63,962 nt of DNA from Firmicutes bacterium HGW-Firmicutes-9 (lineage in GTDB: Bacteria; Bacillota; Clostridia; Christensenellales; CAG-138): NCBI GenBank assembly GCA_002841395.1, contig PGZM01000011.1, forward strand, positions 1 through 63,962, in the 5' to 3' direction. A program made the translations under genes and the position numbers. Position 1 is the stretch's first letter. Each line of letters opens with the position of its first letter. A model generated the notes under the pieces. That model searched no databases. It had not been told where the DNA came from and worked only from the letters and a program-made list of their open reading frames with translations. Positions 1 through 7,616 of the stretch are shown here, one piece after another.

Positions 1-30
1 AGGCTCGCTCGCGCGAGCCTCTTTTTGCGT
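1..30 (+). terminator. Rho-independent terminator-like hairpin
   Basis: A perfect 8-bp stem (AGGCTCGC / GCGAGCCT) with a TCGC loop is followed by CTTTTTG. It probably ends a gene that lies left of the window on the plus strand. Confidence 0.7.
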
Positions 31-33
31 GCA

Positions 34-60
34 AAAAAAGGCACGAAAATTCGTGCCTTA
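34..60 (-). terminator. Terminator hairpin downstream of NUDIX gene
   Basis: The arms AAGGCACGAA / TTCGTGCCTT form a 10-bp stem. On the minus strand the stem is followed by a T7 run (A7 on the plus strand). It is positioned to end the minus-strand NUDIX transcript. Confidence 0.65.
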
Positions 61-80
61 ATTAGTGAAAGTTCTTTTGA

Positions 81-184
81 TTACTTTTCTTTCAAGAAAA
101 GTAAGATGGCTCTATTCCCACTACTTTTCTTTTAAGAAAAGTAATATGCTCTATTCTTACTACTTTTCTTTTAAGAAAAGTAAG
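81..184. repeat. Three tandem copies of a short palindrome
   Basis: Copies lie near 81-104, 121-144 and 161-184, spaced about 40 bp. Each is a near-perfect inverted repeat of the form TTACTTTTCTT-n2-AAGAAAAGTAA. The unit between palindromes (GG/TATGCTCTATTC-like) is also shared. The third copy overlaps the 3' end of the NUDIX gene and encodes its last residues. Such elements can act as repeated small hairpins in the transcript. Confidence 0.85.
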
Positions 185-672
185 AATCTCTCCCTGATTC
201 CGTTGAACTGATCTCCGATGGGCTTGGCGAGAGAGAGGTCGGCAATCATCGTATCCAGCTCATCCAGAGTGACCCATTTCGCGTCTGCGGTTTCGCCGGA
301 TTGCAGCCGGACAGCACCGAGCGGCAGGTCGCGCCGCAGCAGATAGTGATCGACAAACGAATCCCGTGTGATTTCGCTGCCGACCAGGACCAACTCGTCT
401 TCACACGCGACGATCCCCGTCTCCTCCTCCAACTCGCGTATAGCGGCGGAGAGGCTGCTCTCACCGGAGAGCACCGATCCTCCGGTATTCTCCCAATGAT
501 TCGGAAAGCTTTCTTTTGCGGGATCACGAAGTGTCAAGAGCACGCGATTTTGAGAATCTACCGTCCAGATGGAGACCACGACATGATACTCGCCGCGTAC
601 GCTGGGGGTTCCACGCTGATGCGTGCGCCCGAGCGGGTTGCGATTGATATCATATAAGTCCCATAGCTCCAT
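160..672 (-). CDS. NUDIX hydrolase
   Basis: This 170-aa protein carries a complete NUDIX box around residues 65-87 (GG-x4-GE-x7-RELEEETGI), whose E-x-x-E-E residues bind Mg2+ for hydrolysis of nucleoside-diphosphate-linked substrates. The N-terminus (MELWDLYD...NPLGR) resembles the isopentenyl-diphosphate-isomerase-like and YfcD-like NUDIX subgroup. The substrate cannot be read from sequence. The start has AGAGG eight bases upstream. The last eight codons (FLLFLKEK) lie inside the third copy of the palindromic repeat at 81-184, so the repeat has set the C-terminus. It appears to be a monocistronic cytosolic enzyme. Confidence 0.9.
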   Translation of the reverse strand: MELWDLYDINRNPLGRTHQRGTPSVRGEYHVVVSIWTVDSQNRVLLTLRDPAKESFPNHWENTGGSVLSGESSLSAAIRELEEETGIVACEDELVLVGSEITRDSFVDHYLLRRDLPLGAVRLQSGETADAKWVTLDELDTMIADLSLAKPIGDQFNGIRERFLLFLKEK

Positions 673-723
673 TCTGAACCTCTGATCAAAAATAAATCTG
701 AATTAGTCTTATTGATTACGCAG

Positions 724-1407
724 TTACATAAATAGCACAAGTGCGATCGGCAGGAAGATCGCCAGGATGAAATCCAGCACCTTGATCTTTGTCACCTTGA
801 GCAGATTCAGTCCGATGGCGAGGATCAAAAGCGAACCGACACAGGTCATCTCGGCAACCGCCGCGTCGCTGAGTACCGGCGCGAGGAATTGCGCCATGAG
901 CGTAATTGCACCCTGATAGAGAAACAAAGGAACCGCGGAAAGCAGAACACCCGCGCCCAGCGTGCTCGCAAAAACGACTGCGCTCACGCCGTCGAGAATG
1001 CTCTTGGTGTACAGCACTTCGTGATTGCCGGTGAGCCCGCTGTTGAGCGAACCCACGACCGCCATTGCGCCGACGCAATAGAGCAGGGTCGTGGTGATGA
1101 ACGCCTCGCTGAACCGGGAACCGTCGTCGCCTTTTACGGCGAGCTTCTGCTCGAGCCCGTTGACAAAGCGGTTGAATCTGCCGTCAAAGTCGAAAATCAT
1201 GCCGATGACACCGCCGATCACGATCGATATGGTCGCAATCAGCGGATTCTGGCCCTTGAGCATGCCGCTGATGCCGATATAGATGACGACCAAACCGAGA
1301 CCTTGCATAATGCCGCCGGAGACACGCTCCGGGATACCTTTTTTCAAAAGCAGGCCGATTGCGCCGCCAACGAGTATTGCAATTGCGTTTACGATGGTTC
1401 CAAGCAT
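724..1407 (-). CDS. DUF554 family membrane protein
   Basis: This 227-aa polytopic protein has about seven hydrophobic segments and begins with the family-typical MLGTIVNAIAILVGG. DUF554 proteins (YdfK/YqgA type) are inner-membrane proteins of unknown function. I chose the ATG at 1407 because DUF554 homologues start here and AAAGGA lies upstream; the frame stays open for 53 further codons to 1566, but those residues do not look like the family. It lies 50 bp upstream of the NUDIX gene on the same strand and could be cotranscribed with it. Confidence 0.88.
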   Translation of the reverse strand: MLGTIVNAIAILVGGAIGLLLKKGIPERVSGGIMQGLGLVVIYIGISGMLKGQNPLIATISIVIGGVIGMIFDFDGRFNRFVNGLEQKLAVKGDDGSRFSEAFITTTLLYCVGAMAVVGSLNSGLTGNHEVLYTKSILDGVSAVVFASTLGAGVLLSAVPLFLYQGAITLMAQFLAPVLSDAAVAEMTCVGSLLILAIGLNLLKVTKIKVLDFILAIFLPIALVLFM

Positions 1408-1548
1408 GGTGAGGGGGTCCTTTCCCTGTATGCCGCGCGGCATAACGATACTAGAAATTGAGATATCTTGCATGATTATACGCCATTCTTGTGCAAAAAG
1501 ATATATGAAAACGATTGGTTTCATTAGCAAAATGATATGTGGAATAAC

Positions 1549-1576
1549 AAAAAAAGCCACCCGCAAGCGAGTGGCG
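1549..1576 (-). terminator. Terminator of MraY-like gene
   Basis: Inverted repeat GCCAC(C)CGC...GCG(A)GTGGC, read on the minus strand, is followed by T7. It lies 25 bp after the stop codon of the MraY-like gene. Confidence 0.8.
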
Positions 1577-1600
1577 TAATTGGTTCAGATGAAACTTGCG

Positions 1601-2572
1601 TTACCGACGCAGGAGCAGTGCCGCGATGCAAAGGCCGCTCGCCAGTAGCTGGATGATCGCGAAACGGTAGCCGACCTGCGTGTCCGACCAGCCCATGTTC
1701 TTTCGCGCGTGGTCGTGCAGCGGGGTGCGAACGGACTTGAGGAAGCCTTTGATCTTCGTGAGGCGAATAAACAGGAGCTTGAACAGTCCGATTCCTCCGT
1801 CGAGGATGATCACCAGCACCACGGGGATGAAGTACAGCAGGTTGTAGGTCTTCAGTGCCATGATGCCGAGGAAGATGCCGATCATACGCGAACCCGCGTC
1901 GCCCATGATGATCAGGCTTGGCGAAGCGTTAAACAGCAGGTAAGCAAGCAGCGAGGCGACCAGGATGAAGCACATCTGCGCAAGATCGCTGGAGTTGCCC
2001 ATCAACAGGAAGATCGCGGCAAATGTTGCCAGCGATACGATCGAGACGCTGCCAAGAAGCCCGTCTACGCCGTCCGTGCAGTTGGTGAAGTTGATCGAGA
2101 TCCAGAGCACAAACGTCGCGACCAGCAGAAACACCCACGGCGGCAACACGAGCGTCCAGCCAAAGAGCGAGAGGCTGTTGGACTCGTTGAACGCAAGGTA
2201 TGCGCCCGCTGCGGCGAGGCAAACGACGAGGTCGAGAAGACCCTTCTTCCACTCGCTCCACGAGGCGGAGCTGCGGTCGTCCAGATAGCCTGAAAGCATC
2301 TCCAGTAGGAACAATGCGCAATAGATCGCATACTCCCAGCGGAACGGGACAAACAGCAGAAACACCAGTACGCTGGTGATGCTGAAAATCAGGCCTGCGC
2401 CGCGGGGTTTGCCCTTGGCGAGTTCGCCGTTGACGGCGAACTTCCTGCCCTGATCTTTCGGCAGGCGCGCGATGCCGACTTTGATCGCAACAAATGTGAG
2501 AATAAACGCGACAAGGACGCTGATGAGCATCCAGGTGAGGTCATGGGAAATCGGTAGAATCGAGTAGAGCAT
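1601..2572 (-). CDS. mraY: MraY-like phospho-N-acetylmuramoyl-pentapeptide transferase
   Basis: This 323-aa polytopic protein belongs to the polyprenyl-phosphate phospho-sugar transferase superfamily. Visible MraY motifs in order are KGKPRGAG, the DD pair in YLDD, NFTNCTDGVDGL (N-x-x-N-x-x-DG-x-DG), MGDAGS, and RTPLHDH near the C-terminus. MraY attaches phospho-MurNAc-pentapeptide to undecaprenyl phosphate to give lipid I. The ATG at 2572 has GGAGAG nine bases upstream; the frame is open further upstream. It is not in a division/cell-wall cluster, which is unusual for mraY, so it may be a second copy or a related GT4 transferase. Confidence 0.75.
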   Translation of the reverse strand: MLYSILPISHDLTWMLISVLVAFILTFVAIKVGIARLPKDQGRKFAVNGELAKGKPRGAGLIFSITSVLVFLLFVPFRWEYAIYCALFLLEMLSGYLDDRSSASWSEWKKGLLDLVVCLAAAGAYLAFNESNSLSLFGWTLVLPPWVFLLVATFVLWISINFTNCTDGVDGLLGSVSIVSLATFAAIFLLMGNSSDLAQMCFILVASLLAYLLFNASPSLIIMGDAGSRMIGIFLGIMALKTYNLLYFIPVVLVIILDGGIGLFKLLFIRLTKIKGFLKSVRTPLHDHARKNMGWSDTQVGYRFAIIQLLASGLCIAALLLRR

Positions 2573-2660
2573 GCAGTTCTCTCCAAACAAGAATAGCAAC
2601 AGTATACGCTTTTTTGGTGCGAAACGCAATTCTTTCGCGGTTTTGTGTGTTTTTGTGCGC

Positions 2661-2688
2661 GAAAAAGGGCTGCCTTTGCGGCAGCCCC
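2661..2688 (-). terminator. Terminator of putP
   Basis: GGGCTGCC-tttg-CGGCAGCCC stem; on the minus strand it is followed by a T5 run. It sits 20 bp after the putP stop codon. Confidence 0.8.
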
Positions 2689-2708
2689 TTGTACGCTGGA
2701 GTGGATGT

Positions 2709-4256
2709 TTACGCGGCTTTCTTATTGACAGAGTTAAATTCCGCCTGAATTGTTTCGTCGGGTTTCTTGGTCAGTAGCGACACCACGACGATGACGATGC
2801 AGGAGAAGAGGAACGCGGGCAGCAGCTCATAGATGCTCCAGACACCGCCTAGTTTGCTGATGAAGAAGTTCCAGACGAACACCATCGCGCCGCCCGCGAT
2901 CATACCCGCGATAGCGCCGGCGTAGGTCGTGCGCTTCCAGAAGAGCGAGAAGAGCATCAGCGGGCCGAACGCCGCACCGAAGCCCGCCCAGGCGAAGTCC
3001 ACGATGGTGAAGATCACCTGATTCTTGCCCGTTGCGACGAAGATTGCAAACAGCGTGATCAGCACGAGCACGATGCGCGAAACCCACATGGTCTCCTTAT
3101 CGGATGCGTTCTTGCGGATCAGCCCCTGCCAGACGTTCTTGGAGACGGCGGAGGCGGAGATCAACAGATATGAGTCCGAGGAGCTGATCGCCGCGGCGAG
3201 AATGCCCGCGCAGACGAGACCTGCGAGCAGCGGCGGCAGGAGCTTCGTGCTCATCAGGATGAAGATGTTCTCCGTGTTGCCGGAACCGTATACCATATAC
3301 GCGTCCGAATACAGCACGCGCCCGATGAGGCCGATGGCGACGGCGGTGGTCAGCGAGATGACCACCCACACGGTCGCGATGCGGCGGGAACGCTTGAGCT
3401 CGTGCTCCGCGCGGATGCCCATGAAGCGCAGCAGCACCTGCGGCATGCCGAAATAGCCGAGACCCCATGCCATCGCGGAGGCTACCGCAAGGCCGGTATA
3501 CTTGCTCGCTTCGCCGAAGAGCGCGCTGCCGTTTGCGACCTCGCCCGTCGGGTTTGCGGAGGTGACGAGGCTAAGAAAGCCCGGGATGCCCTGCGCGTTT
3601 TCGATGACGACGGAGAGCCCGCCCGCCGCGCCGATGCCGAGTATGACGACCAGAACGAGAGCCACGATCATCACGACCGCCTGCATGAAGTCCGACGTGC
3701 TCTCCGCGAGGAAGCCGCCGAGGAATGTATAGGTCAGCACAAACAGCGCGGAGACGATGACCATCGTGTTATAATCCGTGCCGAAAAGCTGGCTGAAGAG
3801 CTTACCGCAGGCCATCAGGCAGCTGCCCGCATAGGGGGTGAAGAAGACGATGATCATGACCGACGCGATGGTCATCAGCACGCGCTTGTTTTCGTGGAAA
3901 CGACGGGAGAAGAAATCCGGAATCGTGATCGCGTCAACCGCGACGCTGTAGCGCCTGAGACGCTTGCTGACGATCAGCCAGTTGAGATATGTGCCGATCG
4001 CGAGTCCGATCGCCGTCCAGCCCGCGCTGGCAAGGCCGCCCCAGTACGCAAGCCCAGGCAAGCCCATCAAGAGCCACCCGGACATATCGGAAGCCTCCGC
4101 GCTGAACGCGGAAACCCACGGGCCGAGCGTGCGCCCGCCGAGGAAATACGCCTCGGTGTCCTTGTTGGCGCGCTTCGCGAAAATCACGCCGATGGCGATG
4201 ACCACGGCCATATACGCCACGATGGCGATCAGGTGTTGTACTTGATCTGCTAACAT
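2709..4256 (-). CDS. putP: Sodium/proline symporter
   Basis: This roughly 515-aa protein has about 13 transmembrane segments and belongs to the sodium:solute symporter family. The N-terminal run FLGGRTLGPWVSAFSAEAS followed by DMSGWL is the PutP Na+/substrate-binding region, and GYFGMPQVLLRFM is also typical of PutP. It imports L-proline with Na+ across the cytoplasmic membrane. Several starts are possible: ATGs at 4280, 4274 and 4256, plus a TTG at 4286. I prefer 4256 because GGGGGT lies at suitable spacing. A Na+-coupled transporter fits the Na+/H+ energetics genes elsewhere in the window (24.7-28.2 kb). Confidence 0.92.
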   Translation of the reverse strand: MLADQVQHLIAIVAYMAVVIAIGVIFAKRANKDTEAYFLGGRTLGPWVSAFSAEASDMSGWLLMGLPGLAYWGGLASAGWTAIGLAIGTYLNWLIVSKRLRRYSVAVDAITIPDFFSRRFHENKRVLMTIASVMIIVFFTPYAGSCLMACGKLFSQLFGTDYNTMVIVSALFVLTYTFLGGFLAESTSDFMQAVVMIVALVLVVILGIGAAGGLSVVIENAQGIPGFLSLVTSANPTGEVANGSALFGEASKYTGLAVASAMAWGLGYFGMPQVLLRFMGIRAEHELKRSRRIATVWVVISLTTAVAIGLIGRVLYSDAYMVYGSGNTENIFILMSTKLLPPLLAGLVCAGILAAAISSSDSYLLISASAVSKNVWQGLIRKNASDKETMWVSRIVLVLITLFAIFVATGKNQVIFTIVDFAWAGFGAAFGPLMLFSLFWKRTTYAGAIAGMIAGGAMVFVWNFFISKLGGVWSIYELLPAFLFSCIVIVVVSLLTKKPDETIQAEFNSVNKKAA

Positions 4257-4463
4257 GTGCTGTTTTACCCCCATACCCATTTTCAAATAGAATAAACATG
4301 CAGAAATGCGTGTGTATTATACGATAAACTGGCGTGCCCGCGCAAGAAAAAACCGCACGGAAACGCAAGTCCGGGCATGGTATCGAAGTTTCTGCAACAA
4401 TAGCTGAAAATGTGTATAATAGAAATGAGTTAAACCAATTTTGAAACAAATGAGGAAACGAAC

Positions 4464-5438
4464 ATGCGCTGGTGGATGATTGTACTTCTGGTGTTGCTTG
4501 TGGTTGTGTTGGTCGTGTGGATCATCACCGCCAACTCCACATTCCTGCAGCGGGAGCTGATCCGGCTGATCTGCTCCGGCAACGCGGGCGTCAAGCCGAA
4601 AGATTACGACGCCGTGCTTGACGCAATCGACACGCTTGCGGTCGATGTTTCCTATGAGAGTGCGTTTGACAACGGCACGCTGGATATCTACGCCGCGAAA
4701 GGCGCAGATGCGCTGCCGCTGATCGTCTACGCGCATGGCGGCTACTATGTTGGCGACGACAAGGCGGATTTTGCGTACTATTGCCAGACGCTCGCGTCGC
4801 GGGGGTACACGGTTGCGAACATCAACTACCAGCTTGCGCCCGAGGGACGGTATCCCACGCAGATGCTGCAGGTCAACGAGGCGATCCGCTTCCTGCTTGC
4901 GCACGCGGAGAAATACCGCATCGATCAAACGAAAATCTTTATCGGCGGGGACAGCGCGGGCGGTCATCTGAGCTCCCAGATGGGGCTGTACTACACCAAT
5001 CCCGCGTTCCAAGCGCGCATCGGAGGCGAGCCCGCGATTGTGAAGGAGCAGCTCAAGGGTGTGATTCTGCACTGCGGTTATTACAACATCGATACCCTGC
5101 GCGCGACGCATTTCCCGATGATTGCGGACTCCGTGTGGATGATGACGGGAGAGAAGTATTACGAAGGAACTGAGGCGGGGAAGAGCATGAATACCGTCGC
5201 GTGGGTGACGGCGGATTATCCGGCTACGTTCATCGACTGCGGGGATAAGGATTCGTTCCTTTCGCAGGCGCATGAGATGATTGCGGCGCTGGAGGCGCAG
5301 GGGGTTGAGGTCGTGAGCTATTTGCCGACGACGACGGGCTTCCCGCTGATGCATGAGTTTCAGGTGCGGTTGAATATGGCGGAGGCGCAGGCGGCGTTGG
5401 AGGAGTTGGCGGGGTTTTTGGGAGAGAAGAGTAAATAG
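4464..5438 (+). CDS. Membrane-anchored alpha/beta hydrolase (esterase/lipase)
   Basis: This 324-aa protein starts with an uncleaved hydrophobic helix (residues 5-22), so the catalytic domain is probably outside the membrane. The fold is of the hormone-sensitive-lipase type: HGG oxyanion-hole motif at residue 91 and nucleophile elbow GDSAGG with Ser at about 164. Later acidic (DCGDKD) and His (LMHEF) positions can complete the triad. It likely hydrolyses small carboxyl esters; the substrate is unknown. A GAGGA ribosome site precedes the ATG. It is divergent from putP. Confidence 0.88.
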   Translation: MRWWMIVLLVLLVVVLVVWIITANSTFLQRELIRLICSGNAGVKPKDYDAVLDAIDTLAVDVSYESAFDNGTLDIYAAKGADALPLIVYAHGGYYVGDDKADFAYYCQTLASRGYTVANINYQLAPEGRYPTQMLQVNEAIRFLLAHAEKYRIDQTKIFIGGDSAGGHLSSQMGLYYTNPAFQARIGGEPAIVKEQLKGVILHCGYYNIDTLRATHFPMIADSVWMMTGEKYYEGTEAGKSMNTVAWVTADYPATFIDCGDKDSFLSQAHEMIAALEAQGVEVVSYLPTTTGFPLMHEFQVRLNMAEAQAALEELAGFLGEKSK

Positions 5439-5456
5439 TATTTGGATAGATGGAAT

Positions 5457-5490
5457 AAGCGCGTCGGTCGTGAGATCGGCGCGCTGTTTG
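5457..5490 (+). terminator. Terminator after esterase gene
   Basis: An 11-bp stem with two G-T wobbles (GCGCGTCGGTC / GATCGGCGCGC) and a GTGA loop is followed by TGTTTG. It marks the left edge of the AT-rich insert. Confidence 0.55.
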
Positions 5491-5611
5491 CAATATGATA
5501 GAAGCGCGAATATGTAATTCTCTAACAATATATACACGTATTTAGCATTGACTATTACTTATCTAGACTATACGATGAACTTAGTTTTAATGTGTTCATG
5601 GGAGAAAAACA

Positions 5612-6268
5612 ATGACTTATTTGGAATGCAAATCTTTCTTTGATTACTACCTCTCTTTAGAAAAGGACTTTCTTCAAACAGAAACATACGTTGCATTTCA
5701 TTCGAACAATTACGAGGTGTTTTCGATAGAGTTCTCAAAGCAATTTCTATCTATAAGTTGTGAAGTTGAGACCGTTCTTAAAAAAATATGTTTAGAACTA
5801 AACAGTGAGAAGAGCTACGAAAAAATAACCCAATATAGAGATTGTGTAGTTGAACACCTGAAGTACTTCTCTTCAGAATCGGTGTACTTTATTAAGCCGC
5901 ATGTGATACTTCAACCGTGGTTGTCATGGAGCGAGTCTAAGCCGTTGGATTGGTGGCAGGATTATACTAAAGTTAAGCACAGACGAGCTGATACAGATGA
6001 AGCAGGGAATCCTATTTTCTTCAGAGCAAACTTAAGGAATCTTCTAAATGCCTTAGCTGCTCTTTATATTGCCGAAGAGTATTTATTCTATTTAGTTGAA
6101 AAGAAATATGGTCAATATAGTAACAACAAGTCGTATGCATTGCAGCATTTGAAATCTGACGCTTTGATAATGAAAGATTGGAGCAAGTGTTATCTGAATT
6201 TTCAGGGTGACTATTGGTGTGATATTGGAAGGCTAGATAAAATAATGGTGGATCGCAGTGAACAATAA
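5612..6268 (+). CDS. HEPN-like protein of unknown function (AT-rich insert)
   Basis: This 218-aa soluble, helix-rich protein was not recognised with confidence. The segment WWQDYTKVKHRR followed by FFRANLRNLLNALAALY resembles the core of a small HEPN-like group (W-x-x-Y-x-x-V-K-H-x-R then an alanine/leucine helix); many HEPN proteins are RNases or partners in defence and toxin systems. The canonical R-x4-6-H signature is not clean, so activity is uncertain. Base composition is clearly AT-richer than the flanks and codon use differs, pointing to horizontal acquisition. The next gene lies 31 bp downstream on the same strand. Confidence 0.55.
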   Translation: MTYLECKSFFDYYLSLEKDFLQTETYVAFHSNNYEVFSIEFSKQFLSISCEVETVLKKICLELNSEKSYEKITQYRDCVVEHLKYFSSESVYFIKPHVILQPWLSWSESKPLDWWQDYTKVKHRRADTDEAGNPIFFRANLRNLLNALAALYIAEEYLFYLVEKKYGQYSNNKSYALQHLKSDALIMKDWSKCYLNFQGDYWCDIGRLDKIMVDRSEQ

Positions 6269-6299
6269 ATATGGATGTTCATGGAGGGTGGGAGATTAA

Positions 6300-6971
6300 G
6301 TGAGAATTAAAATGCTAGGGGTTAATCATAATGATCTTCTTGGGGCAGAAAGGATCAAAGCCCACCTTCGTTGGTTCAAGCAAAATGGGGCTAAATTTGA
6401 TTGTATTTGCATTGAATGGGATAAAGAAATAGCAGCTACTCTGATAAATAGCAGAGAGAAATTTCGCGACTATATCATTCAAAAACATATAAAAAATATC
6501 GCACTCAGTACAATTGATCTAATTGTTCAAGCCCTTGCATATGAAGCAGACTCTTACAGACAAGTTTTCGATTTGGAGCATGTTTTTTGGCTTGATAAAG
6601 GAAAAATACTTGAATCTGTAGAAAATTACTTTGAAGGACGTTTAACCGTATACACGTGGAATTGCGACTATTATTCATTAGACATTAATGATGTTGATCT
6701 AGTATCTGAGCATTTGTGGGATATTTCAATGAATCCGGAAGAATTAGGATCAGATCCCAACAGAGATGGCAATTTGAAACTCGGAATCGAGGAAGCAATA
6801 AATTGTGGCTATGAAGATATTCTTGTGATAATCGGTGCAAAACACGCAAATGTTAAGCGTGCCAGATCTACAGCTTGCTTGCTCATTGAAGAAGGACATG
6901 AAGTCGAAAGTATAATTCTACTACCCACTCCACGACCCGTAGACCCCACCACCACCTCCACTGATGTATAA
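6300..6971 (+). CDS. Possible TraB/ChaN-like protein, unknown function (AT-rich insert)
   Basis: This 223-aa protein starts at a GTG with GGAG nine bases upstream. Features seen: an early GVNHNDLLGAERI, then CIEWDKE, and late VIIGAKHANVKRA before a small C-terminal strand. An early G-x-x-H, a middle Glu and a late G-x-x-H recall the TraB/PrgY/ChaN/EreA group of putative metal-dependent hydrolases. This is a weak pattern match, not an identification. It is probably cotranscribed with the HEPN-like gene. The last ~16 residues (Pro/Thr-rich) are encoded by GC-rich DNA that resembles the flanking chromosome, suggesting the reading frame runs across the insert junction. Confidence 0.5.
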   Translation: MRIKMLGVNHNDLLGAERIKAHLRWFKQNGAKFDCICIEWDKEIAATLINSREKFRDYIIQKHIKNIALSTIDLIVQALAYEADSYRQVFDLEHVFWLDKGKILESVENYFEGRLTVYTWNCDYYSLDINDVDLVSEHLWDISMNPEELGSDPNRDGNLKLGIEEAINCGYEDILVIIGAKHANVKRARSTACLLIEEGHEVESIILLPTPRPVDPTTTSTDV

Positions 6972-7031
6972 TACCCTTGTCGGCGCACTCCACGCGAAAA
7001 AATCCCCGCGCCGCACACGGAGCAAACACAC

Positions 7032-7376
7032 ATGAAACCCCAAAACAAAAAAGACCTCATCGCCGCCTACAAGCAGCGCGCGCAGATCGGCGGCATCTAC
7101 GCCGTCACCAACACCCAAACGGGGCGATCTCTCGTGCTCGCGAGCGCGGATATCGGCGGCATCCGCAAGCGGTATGAGTTCGCTGTGGCGATGGGCGGCT
7201 GCTTCCATCCAAAACTTCAGCAGGACGTGAACCGCTGCGGCAGCGAGAGCTTCACCTTCACCGTCTTGGAGGAGCTGGAGAAAAAGAGCACCCAAACCGA
7301 CCGTGAGTTTGCGGAGGATCTGGACGTGCTGTTGTCGATGTGGTTGGAAAAGTACGATCCGGAAACGCTTTATTAA
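7032..7376 (+). CDS. GIY-YIG-like family protein (probably not an active nuclease)
   Basis: This 114-aa protein contains GGIYAVTNTQTGRSLV near residues 20-35, matching the start of a GIY-YIG fold. It then has the pattern FHPKLQQDVNRCGSESFTFTVLEELE, typical of a short bacterial GIY-YIG family protein. The second conserved motif (YIG) is replaced by ASADIGG and the usual catalytic Arg is not obvious, so nuclease activity is doubtful. A TATAAT at 6966 with upstream AT-rich DNA could serve as its -10. The start ATG at 7032 has only weak ribosome-site pairing (ACGGAG). Confidence 0.7.
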   Translation: MKPQNKKDLIAAYKQRAQIGGIYAVTNTQTGRSLVLASADIGGIRKRYEFAVAMGGCFHPKLQQDVNRCGSESFTFTVLEELEKKSTQTDREFAEDLDVLLSMWLEKYDPETLY

Positions 7377-7428
7377 GATCCTCTCTGCGCGGGGGAAACG
7401 ACCCGCAACGCTAGATCAATCCTCAACC

Positions 7429-7456
7429 GGGCACGCTTGAACGCGTGCCTTTATGA
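7429..7456 (+). terminator. Terminator after GIY-YIG-like gene
   Basis: GGCACGC / GCGTGCC stem followed by TTTAT; it separates the small gene from the fhs operon. Confidence 0.6.
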
Positions 7457-7463
7457 TTTCTAT

Positions 7464-7525
7464 AGCGGATAGGCGCGTGTATCCGCCGGAAAGCGTTGAC
7501 GCGCGCGCTCGCATGATAATACAAT
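7464..7525 (+). promoter_or_regulatory. Candidate fhs-folD promoter with upstream inverted repeat
   Basis: TTGACG (7496-7501), 18-bp spacer, TACAAT (7520-7525). Just upstream lies a 7-bp inverted repeat GCGGATA-n8-TATCCGC that could be an operator. This is a pattern reading only. Confidence 0.5.
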
Positions 7526-7616
7526 GGTACTTGTCGAAAGCCGCAGATTCCCAATCAATCGGCGGCAAACCGAATTTTATGGAGCGAAAACGCGACCACG
7601 TATAAGGAGAAACCGG

